Of a DNA stretch of 45,700 nt, positions 26,770-35,586 are shown piece after piece. The stretch's first letter is position 1. Each line of letters begins with the position of its first letter. The notes under the pieces are model-generated. The model did no database searches, was not told the DNA's origin, and was given only the letters and a program-made list of their open reading frames with translations. Origin of the DNA: Bacteroidales bacterium (GTDB lineage: Bacteria; Bacteroidota; Bacteroidia; Bacteroidales; UBA932); the NCBI GenBank assembly GCA_024693285.1, contig JAILLE010000019.1:1-45700 (forward strand), given 5' to 3'. Position numbers and translations under genes: made by a program.

Positions 26770-29363
26770 TGAACAAGACACAGAAAAATATTTTCATTTA
26801 TGCGGGTATCATCCTGCTGTTTGTTGTCCTGGCATATTCCTTCATGCCCCAGGTATTGACGGGAAAACGAGTCAACCAGAGCGACATTGTTGGCTTCAGG
26901 GGAATGGCTCATGAAAGCGATGTGTGGCAAGGTCTCTATCAAGGATATTCTCCCAGATGGACCGGCTCAATGTTTAGTGGGATGCCAAACACCTCATTCA
27001 GAGAGCCTCATGAAGGTGATTTGACTCAACCTTTTTTTGACCTTCTGTTCAATGGCCACAGTCCTGCCATCTGGCTGATTGTTTCATTGATAGGCGCTTT
27101 TCTGTTGATGCTGTCGCTAGGAATAGATAAAATCCTGGCAATCGGCGGTGCTATAGCCGTGACGTTCTGCTCGTACAATTTCCAGATAATACAGGTCGGC
27201 CACAACACGAAAATGCGCGCCCTGGCCCTCTTGCCTTACGTATTAGCGGCTATAATATTCACTTATAAAAGCGCGTTGAACAAAGAGGGGAAATGGAAAG
27301 ATTGGCTACCGGTCACATTGCTAGGATCGGCTTTTTTCGGGCTGTCCCTTAGTCTTCAAATAAAGGCCAACCACCAGCAGATAACCTACTATCTGGCATT
27401 GATGATAGCGATCTACGTTGTGGCGCTTTTCATTAGTCTTCTAATCAACAAGGAGTTCAAAACCAAGGCCGTTCGATTCTTTGCCGCATCTGGTTTGCTG
27501 CTCGTTCTAGGGCTGGCGGGTATTGGCACCAACACCATCAAGCTGGCTCCTCTTTATGAATATACCCAATACACGATGAGAGGTGGTTCAGAGCTTTCAC
27601 ATCCTGATGGAGGTACAGTCAACAAAGACGGCCTCCAGATCGACTACGCCACAGCATGGTCTTACGGTTGGGAAGAGCTTCCGAACTTGATGATACCCAA
27701 CTTCAACGGCGGGTCCTCCGCCGGATCAGTCAATCCGGAGAAGTCCGAGGTCGTCAAACTCTTCAAGCGGGCTGGCCAGGGTAACCCGAAGGACATGGCT
27801 AAGTCTTTGCCAATGTATTGGGGCCCTCAGCCCTTCACCGCAGGTCCGATGTATATGGGCGCCATTTCGGTGTTCCTGTTCCTTTTAGGCTTGTTCCTGT
27901 ACAAGGGAAAGGAGAAATGGTGGATGCTTGCCGCGACAATCCTCGCGGTATTCCTCGCCCTAGGAAACCATTTCATGTGGTTCACGAAACTGTTTTACAA
28001 CTATGCGCCTATGTACAACAAGTTCAGGACAGTTTCGATGGCCTTGGTTATGTTGCAGTTCACCCTACCTATGCTAGGCTTCTTGGTTCTCGACAAGATA
28101 TTCAAGAATGAGTATTCAAAAAAGGAATTCTTGAAGGCTTGCTGGCCAGCTCTCGCGCTGACCGCTGGATTCTGCCTCCTTTGTGTTTTGATTCCCGGAA
28201 TAGCCGGTTCGTTCACAGGCTCCTCCGATGGAAAGATGCAAGATATTGTCGCGGAGGCTCTTAGGGTGGATCGTAGGCATCTGCTTGTCACCGACTCGCT
28301 TTGGTCGATGATTTTGATTCTCTTGACTTTCGGTCTTATTCTTTGGGCGTACAGCGTTCCTTCCAAGGCTCCCAAGTCCTATGCCTCAGATCCTCATATC
28401 GGCAATGCCAGGCGTTTTGAGGCGATGGTTGGAATTTGCCTTCTTGTATTAGTGAATATGTTCGTGGTAGGCAAGAGGTACTTGAACTCAGATGACTTCG
28501 TGACTCCTCGCCAGCTTCAGAACCAATTCAACCAGAGGACAGTAGATCAAATCATCCTGGAGGATAAGTCTCCATCGTACAGGGTTCTGGACATAACCGC
28601 GGACATATTCAATGACTCTTTCAATCCTTATTGGCACAAGAGCATTGGAGGGTACAGTCCCGCGAAACTGCAGAGGTACCAAGACTTGATAGACAGGTAT
28701 CTGATCAAGGAAATCCAAAGCCTTTACACCCCGCTGTCAGGTGCCAAGACGATTGCTGATATGGAAGCCGCGCTTCCGGAAAAGCAGATGCTTTCCGCCT
28801 TGAATATGAAGTATCTCATTGTCAGCCCGGACGCTCCTCCAGTGACCAATCATTACGCTTTCGGAAACGCTTGGTTCGTGGATAGTTTCGTCGATGCCGC
28901 GACTCCGGACGATGAGATAGGCCTTATCGCTACCACAAACCTCCGCACCACCGCTATCATCGGCGCCGATTTCAAGGAAGCTGTCCGTTCCTTCAACTCT
29001 ATTGTCGGCTCGCAGGAAGGAGCTGAGAGTCAAGATTTTATCCAGATGACATATTACAGTCCTGACGAACTCCATTATCACTATTCCGCAGCTTCGGATC
29101 GTCCGGTAGTGTTCAGCGAGGTCTACTACCCTAAAGGTTGGCATGCCAGTATTGACGGTAATGATTTGCCCTTGTATCGCACGGACTGGATTCTCCGCGG
29201 AGCTATTCTCCCGGCGGGTGAACATGACATCGTGATGCGATTCGATCCAAAGATATACACTGTCAGCGCCAATGTTTCCAGGGCTTCATCCATCACGCTG
29301 TTCCTGCTGCTAGCCGCGGCTGTCGCCGGGATGTTCCTGGGCCGGAAAGAAGAAACTGAATAA
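26769..29363 (+). CDS. Large YfhO-like multispan membrane protein
   Basis: An 864-residue inner-membrane protein. A first helix lies at about residues 9-27, then about 11 further hydrophobic segments between residues 95 and 560, and one at the C-terminus (LFLLLAAAVAGMFLG). A large extracytoplasmic domain (about 575-835) contains APPVTNHYAFGNAWFVD and VYYPKGWHASIDGNDLPLYR, features of the bacterial YfhO family of GT-C-like proteins. In Firmicutes YfhO is linked to glycosylation of envelope polymers using lipid-linked sugars. Translational coupling with the upstream GT4 gene fits a two-step glycan assembly role, but no substrate can be assigned. Confidence 0.8.
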   Translation: MNKTQKNIFIYAGIILLFVVLAYSFMPQVLTGKRVNQSDIVGFRGMAHESDVWQGLYQGYSPRWTGSMFSGMPNTSFREPHEGDLTQPFFDLLFNGHSPAIWLIVSLIGAFLLMLSLGIDKILAIGGAIAVTFCSYNFQIIQVGHNTKMRALALLPYVLAAIIFTYKSALNKEGKWKDWLPVTLLGSAFFGLSLSLQIKANHQQITYYLALMIAIYVVALFISLLINKEFKTKAVRFFAASGLLLVLGLAGIGTNTIKLAPLYEYTQYTMRGGSELSHPDGGTVNKDGLQIDYATAWSYGWEELPNLMIPNFNGGSSAGSVNPEKSEVVKLFKRAGQGNPKDMAKSLPMYWGPQPFTAGPMYMGAISVFLFLLGLFLYKGKEKWWMLAATILAVFLALGNHFMWFTKLFYNYAPMYNKFRTVSMALVMLQFTLPMLGFLVLDKIFKNEYSKKEFLKACWPALALTAGFCLLCVLIPGIAGSFTGSSDGKMQDIVAEALRVDRRHLLVTDSLWSMILILLTFGLILWAYSVPSKAPKSYASDPHIGNARRFEAMVGICLLVLVNMFVVGKRYLNSDDFVTPRQLQNQFNQRTVDQIILEDKSPSYRVLDITADIFNDSFNPYWHKSIGGYSPAKLQRYQDLIDRYLIKEIQSLYTPLSGAKTIADMEAALPEKQMLSALNMKYLIVSPDAPPVTNHYAFGNAWFVDSFVDAATPDDEIGLIATTNLRTTAIIGADFKEAVRSFNSIVGSQEGAESQDFIQMTYYSPDELHYHYSAASDRPVVFSEVYYPKGWHASIDGNDLPLYRTDWILRGAILPAGEHDIVMRFDPKIYTVSANVSRASSITLFLLLAAAVAGMFLGRKEETE

Positions 29364-29390
29364 TCGTTTAACTACTTAATAGATAACATT

Positions 29391-29720
29391 ATGGAAGAGA
29401 ACAAACCTCAAGAGACCATTGATCCCAGGGATCTTAATGGCGATGGAAAAGTAACGCTCAGCGAGAAAATCCAGTATGCTGCCGGACAGGCTGCCGAGAA
29501 GGCAAAGGAAGTTTATGCCGAAGCCAAGGTGAAAACTGTAGAGGTCGCCGGTAAGGTTGCCGTAAAGAGCAAAGAAGTCGCCGGAAAGGTGGCTGACAAG
29601 AGCAAGGAACTTTATGCTGAGGCCAAAGAAAAAGCCGGTGATCTGAAAGAAAAGGCCGCCGACAAGATCGACACAGCCAAGCAAAAGATCCAGGAGAAGA
29701 AAGGCGAAAGCGAGGCTTAG
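29391..29720 (+). CDS. Small EF-hand plus LEA-like helical repeat protein
   Basis: A 109-residue hydrophilic protein with no signal peptide. Near the N-terminus is a canonical 12-residue EF-hand loop (DLNGDGKVTLSE, ligands at positions 1, 3, 5, 7, 9 and 12). The rest is Lys/Ala/Glu-rich amphipathic helix with imperfect 11-residue repeats, such as VYAEAKVKTVEVAGKV and LYAEAKEKAGDLKEKA, resembling group-3 LEA or YtxH-like stress proteins. It might bind calcium and stabilise membranes or proteins (inference only). It follows the YfhO-like gene by 27 bases and precedes the DUF4923 gene by 2. Confidence 0.7.
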   Translation: MEENKPQETIDPRDLNGDGKVTLSEKIQYAAGQAAEKAKEVYAEAKVKTVEVAGKVAVKSKEVAGKVADKSKELYAEAKEKAGDLKEKAADKIDTAKQKIQEKKGESEA

Positions 29721-29722
29721 TC

Positions 29723-30370
29723 ATGAAAAGGCGTGGTTTCGCGGCCGTGGCCATATTGTGCTGCGCCCTGACTGTTTCAGGGTGCAGCCTTTTTAGGGCC
29801 GCCGGCAAAATCGGCAGATTGTTCGGAGGCGGGAAGAAGTCCACAGTCACCACAATCGTGAAGATTATCGGCTCGGTGTTGGGCCAGTTCTATGACACGA
29901 CCACTAAGAAGGCATTGGTGGGTTCATGGGTATATGAGGAGCCCGCCATCCAGTTTGAGAGCCAGAATCTGCTTGACAAGGCTGGCGGTGTTGTGGCGAG
30001 CCAGAGTGTAGCCGATAACATCACTCCGTATTTCGAGATGATAGGCCTTAAGACGGGTGGCATCGCTCTTGACTTGCGGGAGGATAATACGTGCACCATT
30101 ACCCTTGGGGGTCAGACGATTGACGGCACTTATGAGTTCGACGATGAGACAAAGAAACTGTCCTTGAAAGCGGGATTCATTCCGCTTCCTGCGGCTTATC
30201 TCTCCATCGTGAACAACCAGATGGCGATGACCTATGATTCCAGCATGCTGCTGAACCTTATCAAGGTCATTGGCTCGACTTCTAACCAGTCGACATTCTC
30301 ATCCGTCGCTTCCCTTGCGGATTCTTACGACGGAATGAAGACCGGCTTCACTTTCAAGAAGTCTAAATAA
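29723..30370 (+). CDS. DUF4923-family lipoprotein
   Basis: A 215-residue lipoprotein; the signal peptide ends in a lipobox (LTVSGC, Cys about residue 21). The body matches the DUF4923 pattern of Bacteroidales: a basic linker (GRLFGGGKKS), a lipocalin-like LVGSWVYEEPAIQFESQNLL segment, two small beta sheets (NTCTITLGGQTIDGTYEF) and the C-terminal YDGMKTGFTFKK. Function is unknown. It begins 2 bases after the EF-hand/LEA-like gene and ends 8 bases from the convergent serpin gene. Confidence 0.8.
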   Translation: MKRRGFAAVAILCCALTVSGCSLFRAAGKIGRLFGGGKKSTVTTIVKIIGSVLGQFYDTTTKKALVGSWVYEEPAIQFESQNLLDKAGGVVASQSVADNITPYFEMIGLKTGGIALDLREDNTCTITLGGQTIDGTYEFDDETKKLSLKAGFIPLPAAYLSIVNNQMAMTYDSSMLLNLIKVIGSTSNQSTFSSVASLADSYDGMKTGFTFKKSK

Positions 30371-30378
30371 TCGATGTA

Positions 30379-31644
30379 TTACTGGCCAGTGTACTGGCCG
30401 ATAAAAAAGATAGCACCGGTGCTGACCTCTGTGATGGCATAGAGGAAAGGCCTGTCAGCGTGGAACTCAATGACTCCGGACGGAGGCAATTCGATTGAGT
30501 TCTTTCTCATTGTGACATCTGTGACAGCAGCCGCTTCGGATCCTTGCTCATCGACTTTGATCTTCGCCTTGTGGATGACTTTGTCGACGTAGACAGGGAG
30601 TGTGGTCATATCCGAGAAATCGGCGATAGGCAGGAATGCTTGATGTATTCCCATCTTGTCAAGTATCTCAGCCATGTTATCGATGCTGAACTCACTCTCA
30701 AACGAAGGGAGTTTTACATCCGCCTCAACTTTGGACATTCCGGAAACAACAGAATTCCAGGTGGTTATATCTAACGAAGATTTGACATCCCCAATAGTTT
30801 TTCCGTTTTCCGGAAGGATGACAAGCATCCTGAAAGCCTGGTTGCCGTACGGAAGGCAGAGGACGCTGCCTGTGCCAGGAATCTTGCCGTAGTTGAAATT
30901 AGCCTTCTGCCACATCATATTCACGGAAATCTTCGAACCGTTCTCAAGAGTGAACATTTCTTTTTTGCTGTCACTCTTTTTGAATTGGCTGGACCAAATA
31001 CCCTTAAAGTAAGTGGCGTTGAGGAAATGGGCGAATTCATTAGGCTTGACCGGCTCTTTGAGGAGTTCGGGAATCATCCCGTGGGTCTTCTCGCCACACC
31101 ACTTGTTGATGAATCCTTTCACGTCTTCCTTGGAGAAGTCCTTGTAGTATACAAGTGCGTCGTAATATGACTCCACGGCTTTCGCGAAACTGTCTTTCAA
31201 CTTGGCGCCCCCTCCACTATTGACCACTGCCGCATTCGCTATCTCAATTGTCGTTGAGGGATCCACCTTGGCGGATTCTTTCAGCATTTTCGAGCAGAAC
31301 TCGTTCATCGATCCGGTATCCTGCCCGAAGCCAAGAGTCTTGTTGATCTCTTCCTTCGTTGTCCCTACCGCACCGTTGTTGACCATTCCGAAGGCGAAAG
31401 TCACGCTAAGCGGCGACAGGAGCATGCTCTTACCTTTTTCTATCGCGGAAGCGTTCTTGAAAAGCTCAAGGGCGAAGGTGTTGTTGGCCTGGATATAATC
31501 CGTCTCCGCTCTAGTCAAGGTGATGTCTTTTCGAGGGATCAACTCATCAGCCGGGACGGTGTCATCATCAGTATTAACCTTATCACAAAAAGAGAAGGTG
31601 GCGAGAGCCGTAATGGCCAGTAAAATGTACCTGCGGATATTCAT
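30379..31644 (-). CDS. Serpin-family serine protease inhibitor, secreted
   Basis: A 421-residue serpin from ATG 31642-31644, with an N-terminal export signal (MNIRRYILLAITALATFSFC; the Cys follows Phe, so the lipobox is poor). The serpin fold is complete. The hinge EQGSEAAAVT (P17-P8, residues 366-375) has the small residues needed for loop insertion, so the protein should be a true inhibitor. Counting from the hinge puts P1-P1' at Asn382-Ser383, within MRKNSIE, so Lys381 or Met379 could also be the cleavage point. The strand motif FHADRPFLYAI is present. It lies 30 bases after mrp and probably shares a transcript with mrp and the S46 peptidase gene. Confidence 0.9.
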   Translation of the reverse strand: MNIRRYILLAITALATFSFCDKVNTDDDTVPADELIPRKDITLTRAETDYIQANNTFALELFKNASAIEKGKSMLLSPLSVTFAFGMVNNGAVGTTKEEINKTLGFGQDTGSMNEFCSKMLKESAKVDPSTTIEIANAAVVNSGGGAKLKDSFAKAVESYYDALVYYKDFSKEDVKGFINKWCGEKTHGMIPELLKEPVKPNEFAHFLNATYFKGIWSSQFKKSDSKKEMFTLENGSKISVNMMWQKANFNYGKIPGTGSVLCLPYGNQAFRMLVILPENGKTIGDVKSSLDITTWNSVVSGMSKVEADVKLPSFESEFSIDNMAEILDKMGIHQAFLPIADFSDMTTLPVYVDKVIHKAKIKVDEQGSEAAAVTDVTMRKNSIELPPSGVIEFHADRPFLYAITEVSTGAIFFIGQYTGQ

Positions 31645-31674
31645 GGTCAACAACTGTTAAAACTACAAATGAGA

Positions 31675-32739
31675 TTATCCCGCGGCTTGGGCGATGGTGC
31701 GGGCAAGGTCGAGGAAAGCGAGCGCGTCCGGACGGGTTGATAGGGCCGAAGGTTCTCCGGTGTCTCCTCCCTCACGAATGCTTTGGACTATCGGAATCTG
31801 GCCGAGAAGCGGAATCCCGTACTTGTCCGCCATCTTGCGACCACCATCTTTTCCGAATATAAAGTACTTGTTTTCAGGCAGTTCCTCGGGAGTGAACCAA
31901 GCCATATTCTCAACAAGACCGAAAATGTGGCGGTTAACATGTTCGTTACGGAACATGTTGACACCTTTCTCCACATCTGAGAGAGCGACTGGTTGAGGAG
32001 TGGTGACAATCACAGCTCCTTCCATCGGTATGTCATTCACAAGTGAGATGTGGATGTCGCCGGTTCCCGGAGGCATGTCAATGAGAAGGAAGTCCAAGAC
32101 ACCCCACCGGACCTGCAGAATCATCTGTTTCAAGGCGTTACAGGCCATAGGGCCTCTCCATATCAAAGCTTGTCCGGGTTCGGCGAAATAGCCTATGGAC
32201 ATCCATTTGACCCCGTATTTCTCTATAGGCAGAATAACTTCCTTGCCCTCATCACTTTCCTCTGCGGCTGGGACCTCGTTCTCTGTGCCTGTCATCAGTG
32301 GAACCGATGGTCCATACACGTCAGCGTCAGCGAGTCCGACCCTGTAACCGAGTCTGGCCAGCGCTACGGCAAGGTTGACCGCTACTGTGGATTTGCCTAC
32401 GCCACCTTTTCCGGAAGCGATACCTATGATGTGACGGACATTGTTCAGTTCCTCTAATCCCAAGTCCAAGCCAGGCTTCTTTTTTGGAGCCTCTTCCTTG
32501 ACTATTGTCTTGACCTCCACCTCGGTCCCGGCAGGAGCGTTGCGGATAATAGTCGCTCTGGTCGCGCCGACAAGATATTCAGTCAGCGGGTCACGCCTTT
32601 TCGGGAAAGCAAGCGTCACACTGACCTTGTTTCCTTCCACGGAGACGGAGTCAACCATCCCCAACTCTATGATATTCTGGCTCCCTTTGGCGGGATGGAC
32701 CACCTCCAGGAGCCAGCTTTTAATTTCAGTTTCAGTCAT
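31675..32739 (-). CDS. mrp: Mrp/NBP35-family ATPase (iron-sulfur carrier)
   Basis: A 354-residue protein with an N-terminal DUF59/FeS-assembly domain (about 1-80) and a P-loop ATPase. The deviant Walker A is SGKGGVGKST (residues 109-118), followed by DADVYGPSVP and IDMPPGTGD. The family helps assemble or deliver iron-sulfur clusters. In the region where E. coli ApbC has its CxxC metal site, this protein reads ENMAWFTPEELPENKYFIFG with no Cys, a variation that I recall from other Bacteroidota homologs. Start ATG 32737-32739 abuts the S46 stop codon with no spacer. Confidence 0.93.
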   Translation of the reverse strand: MTETEIKSWLLEVVHPAKGSQNIIELGMVDSVSVEGNKVSVTLAFPKRRDPLTEYLVGATRATIIRNAPAGTEVEVKTIVKEEAPKKKPGLDLGLEELNNVRHIIGIASGKGGVGKSTVAVNLAVALARLGYRVGLADADVYGPSVPLMTGTENEVPAAEESDEGKEVILPIEKYGVKWMSIGYFAEPGQALIWRGPMACNALKQMILQVRWGVLDFLLIDMPPGTGDIHISLVNDIPMEGAVIVTTPQPVALSDVEKGVNMFRNEHVNRHIFGLVENMAWFTPEELPENKYFIFGKDGGRKMADKYGIPLLGQIPIVQSIREGGDTGEPSALSTRPDALAFLDLARTIAQAAG

Positions 32740-34866
32740 TTACTTCACAATATTCATTTCTTTCAGAAGGTATCCGGCGCCACCGAACTTGTCCATCAAG
32801 AAGAGAACATAGCGGATGTCGACACAGATGCACCTCTGCAGGTCGGGCTCGAACATAACGTCGCTGGACATGCTCTCCCAGTTGCCATCGAAGGCAAGAC
32901 CGATAAGCTCACCGTCAGCGTTTAGAACGGGGCTTCCGGAGTTGCCGCCGGTGATGTCATTGTTGGTGAGGAAGCAAACGGGCAGGTTGCCGTCAGCCAT
33001 GGCATACTGGCCATAGTCCTTGGCGTTGTAGAGATCCTTGAGTTTGGCGGGAACCTTGAACTCGTAGTTGTCCGGATCCTCTTTCTCCATGACACCCTTC
33101 AGGGTGGTGAAGTAGTTGTACATCAAGGCGTCTTTCGGGGAATAAGGCAACACGCTACCATAGGTGAGCCTCATGGTGAAGTTGGCGTCGGGATAGGTGG
33201 CCTTGCCTTTCTGCCACTCGAGCAAACCGGCAGTGAAAGCCTTGGAGCCTTCCCTGATGTCATCAGCACCGGTATTTCCACCGGCTGGCCTGCGTCCGCC
33301 CATTCCGCCGCCCATGCCCATCTTGACATAGGTCATGAGCAAGGAATTCATCAGCTGGTTCACAGGGTCGTCCTGGATTGCTTTGAAACCCTTCTCCGCG
33401 ACAGAAGCCCTAAGTTTCTCGGGAGAAGTGAAAATGCTGTTGTCGTAGAGGTTGTTGACATAGCTGTCGATGTCGAGGTTCTTGAAGTCACCCAGCCCAT
33501 CGAGATAATACTCGGGCTTTGACTTCTCGCGGTAATATTTCAGCAAGGCGGCGGCCTCCTCGCGGTCGAGGGGCTCGTAGTAGTCCTGATACCTCTTGGC
33601 CTGCGCCACTATCGCGGCTTCGAGGGCGGCTGTGGAATCCATTCCATCTCTCAAGCCTCTTGCCAAGGTGTTCTGGATTCCGCTGGAGAATCCCATCAGC
33701 TCGATGTTGGCGACAGTCTCACCAATCAACTGTACGTCAAGGGCTGTGGTGTTGGCCTCGACGCCGTTCTTGATCTTTTCGAGAGCGTCTCCGTACTTGG
33801 CCTGACGCTTCTTGTTCTTGCCGACCCACTTCATGAAGTCAGCCTCTTTCTGCTGCTCTTTCTCGATGATTCCAAGGTTCTTGAAGGCAAGCCTCTCCCC
33901 CTGCCACTTCTTCCAACCGTTTGCTGAACCAGCGTACTTGTTGGCATATTTCAGGCGGATTGAAGGATCGGTTTCCATCCATTTCCACATGATGTCCTGG
34001 CGCAGGGTCCTGGCGTCGATAGAGACAGCCTGACGGTCAAGCATAGCCTTGAGCTGGGCCTCTGTCTGGAACCTCTGGGTGCTGCCAGGATAGCCCATGA
34101 TCATGGCGTAATCACCCTGCTGTACACCCTTGAGGGAGACCTTCAGGGACTGGGCGGGAACATAAGGCTTGTTGGAGGGGGAGTATGCCGCAGGCTCGTT
34201 GTCAGCTCCGGCATATACCCTGAACATGGAGAAGTCACCGGTGTGGCGTGGCCACATCCAGTTGTCAGTCTCGCCTCCGAATTTTCCGATAGATGCCGGA
34301 GGAGCGCCGACGAAACGGACATCTGTGTAAGTCTTGTAAACAATCAGGTACCATACATTCTCGTTATAGAACGAAGTGACCGACACCCTGCAATTGGGAT
34401 TGCTTTCCTGGGCTGCCTTCTGAAGAGCCTGCATGGTAGCGCTCTGATCCTCGGCTTTCGCTATGGCGTCAGTGACGTCTGTCATGCTGACAAGATAGGT
34501 AACCGAGAGCCCCGGAGCGGGGAGTTCCTGCTCACGGCTCATGGCCCAATAACCATCCTCGAGATAATTGTGCTCATCGGAAGAGAGGGCCTGGATGGTG
34601 GAATAACCGCAGTGGTGGTTGGTCACAAGGAGACCCTGGTCGGAAATCATCTCTCCGGTGCAGCCGCCTCCGAAGATGACTATGGCATCCTTTAGGGAAG
34701 AATGGTTGACACTATAGATCTGTTCAGGAGTAAGCCTGCAACCGAGATCCTTCATGGCTCCAGCGTTGAGTTTCTGGATGAGGGGGAGGAGCCACATTCC
34801 CTCATCGGCCATCGCGCTAGTGGCTATCAACATAGCCGCGGCGATAGAGCAAAGGATTCTTTTCAT
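32740..34866 (-). CDS. S46-family dipeptidyl-peptidase, DPP7-like
   Basis: Secreted or periplasmic serine exopeptidase of 708 residues that releases N-terminal dipeptides, allowing growth on peptides. A signal peptide (MKRILCSIAAAMLIATSAMA) precedes the mature start DEGMWLLP. The catalytic His is in GLLVTNHHCGYST and the nucleophile is Ser643 in ITGGNSGSPV. Eighteen residues later, at the position separating DPP11 (Arg, acidic P1) from DPP7 (Gly, hydrophobic P1), this protein has Gly661 (AFDGNWE), so I infer DPP7-type specificity. It is followed directly by mrp and then the serpin gene. Confidence 0.93.
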   Translation of the reverse strand: MKRILCSIAAAMLIATSAMADEGMWLLPLIQKLNAGAMKDLGCRLTPEQIYSVNHSSLKDAIVIFGGGCTGEMISDQGLLVTNHHCGYSTIQALSSDEHNYLEDGYWAMSREQELPAPGLSVTYLVSMTDVTDAIAKAEDQSATMQALQKAAQESNPNCRVSVTSFYNENVWYLIVYKTYTDVRFVGAPPASIGKFGGETDNWMWPRHTGDFSMFRVYAGADNEPAAYSPSNKPYVPAQSLKVSLKGVQQGDYAMIMGYPGSTQRFQTEAQLKAMLDRQAVSIDARTLRQDIMWKWMETDPSIRLKYANKYAGSANGWKKWQGERLAFKNLGIIEKEQQKEADFMKWVGKNKKRQAKYGDALEKIKNGVEANTTALDVQLIGETVANIELMGFSSGIQNTLARGLRDGMDSTAALEAAIVAQAKRYQDYYEPLDREEAAALLKYYREKSKPEYYLDGLGDFKNLDIDSYVNNLYDNSIFTSPEKLRASVAEKGFKAIQDDPVNQLMNSLLMTYVKMGMGGGMGGRRPAGGNTGADDIREGSKAFTAGLLEWQKGKATYPDANFTMRLTYGSVLPYSPKDALMYNYFTTLKGVMEKEDPDNYEFKVPAKLKDLYNAKDYGQYAMADGNLPVCFLTNNDITGGNSGSPVLNADGELIGLAFDGNWESMSSDVMFEPDLQRCICVDIRYVLFLMDKFGGAGYLLKEMNIVK

Positions 34867-34914
34867 TATGGTTCGTTTATATGTGTTACTTGTTTTGTTT
34901 AGTTATAAGTGTTA

Positions 34915-34922
34915 CAAAAATA
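34915..34922 (-). promoter_or_regulatory. Probable -7 element for the S46-mrp-serpin operon
   Basis: On the minus strand TATTTTTG (exact TAnnTTTG) sits in the 57-base gap between the rnhB stop and the S46 start. No matching -33 TTTG is evident, and the leader would be about 45 bases. Confidence 0.45.
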
Positions 34923-34923
34923 A

Positions 34924-35544
34924 TCAAAATAACGAAGGTTCTAACGCTTTCGGATGAAAACTACGCCGGTGGTATGGAGTCGGGCCATATTCCTTCAGCG
35001 CTTGAATATGCTCTGGGGTCGGATAACCGAAATTCCTGTCCCAACCATATTGGGGATATTCCAGGGCAAGAGCGCGCATCCTTTCATCCCTCCAGGTTTT
35101 AGCCAGCACGGACGCGGCGGCGATAGAGGCGTAAGTGGCGTCACCGTGGATGACTGTTTTGTAGGATGAGAAACCGTAACCTTCAAAAGGTCGGAATTTG
35201 TTGCCGTCTATAAGGAGGAAATCAGGCTTCGGATCCAATCTCAGTACTGCCCGCTGCATTCCGGTCACTGAAGCCCAGAGAATATTCAACTCGTCAATCT
35301 CCTCAGCTTCTACTGCTTCCACGGCCCAAGCCAAGGCTTCTTTCTCTATGATCGGACGCAGCATATCCCTGTCCTTCTCGCTCATTTGCTTGGAGTCATT
35401 AAGGAGAGGATGGTAGAAATCAGGAGGCAATATTACCGCCGCAGCGTACACGGGACCGGCCAACGGCCCCCTTCCGGCTTCATCGCAGCCAGCTTCAAGC
35501 CTTCCGGCCTTGAGATATGGTAGAAGATGATGTTCCTGTGGCAT
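34924..35544 (-). CDS. rnhB: Ribonuclease HII
   Basis: Cytoplasmic endonuclease that removes ribonucleotides from RNA-DNA hybrids. Starting at ATG 35542-35544 the protein has 206 residues, the usual size; an in-frame TTG at 35577 would add 11 residues of no known function. Active-site residues are visible: the DEAG motif (AGCDEAGRGPLAGP), FLLIDGNKF and VIHGDATYASIAAAS, with later acidic residues in YPQYGWDRNFGYPTPEH. It lies between the XRE regulator (42 bases downstream of that stop) and the S46 operon. Confidence 0.95.
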   Translation of the reverse strand: MPQEHHLLPYLKAGRLEAGCDEAGRGPLAGPVYAAAVILPPDFYHPLLNDSKQMSEKDRDMLRPIIEKEALAWAVEAVEAEEIDELNILWASVTGMQRAVLRLDPKPDFLLIDGNKFRPFEGYGFSSYKTVIHGDATYASIAAASVLAKTWRDERMRALALEYPQYGWDRNFGYPTPEHIQALKEYGPTPYHRRSFHPKALEPSLF

Positions 35545-35586
35545 TATCTGGAATGATCTAGCCACAAAGATAGACAATTCCCGACG

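Noticed and set aside
30412..30423. 12-bp perfect palindrome AGCACCGGTGCT inside the serpin gene end
   Set aside because: No loop for a hairpin, and it lies in conserved serpin codons (STGAIFF); most likely chance.
32740..34866. S46 peptidase as DPP11 (acidic P1 specificity)
   Set aside because: The specificity position 18 residues after the catalytic Ser is Gly661, not the Arg of DPP11.
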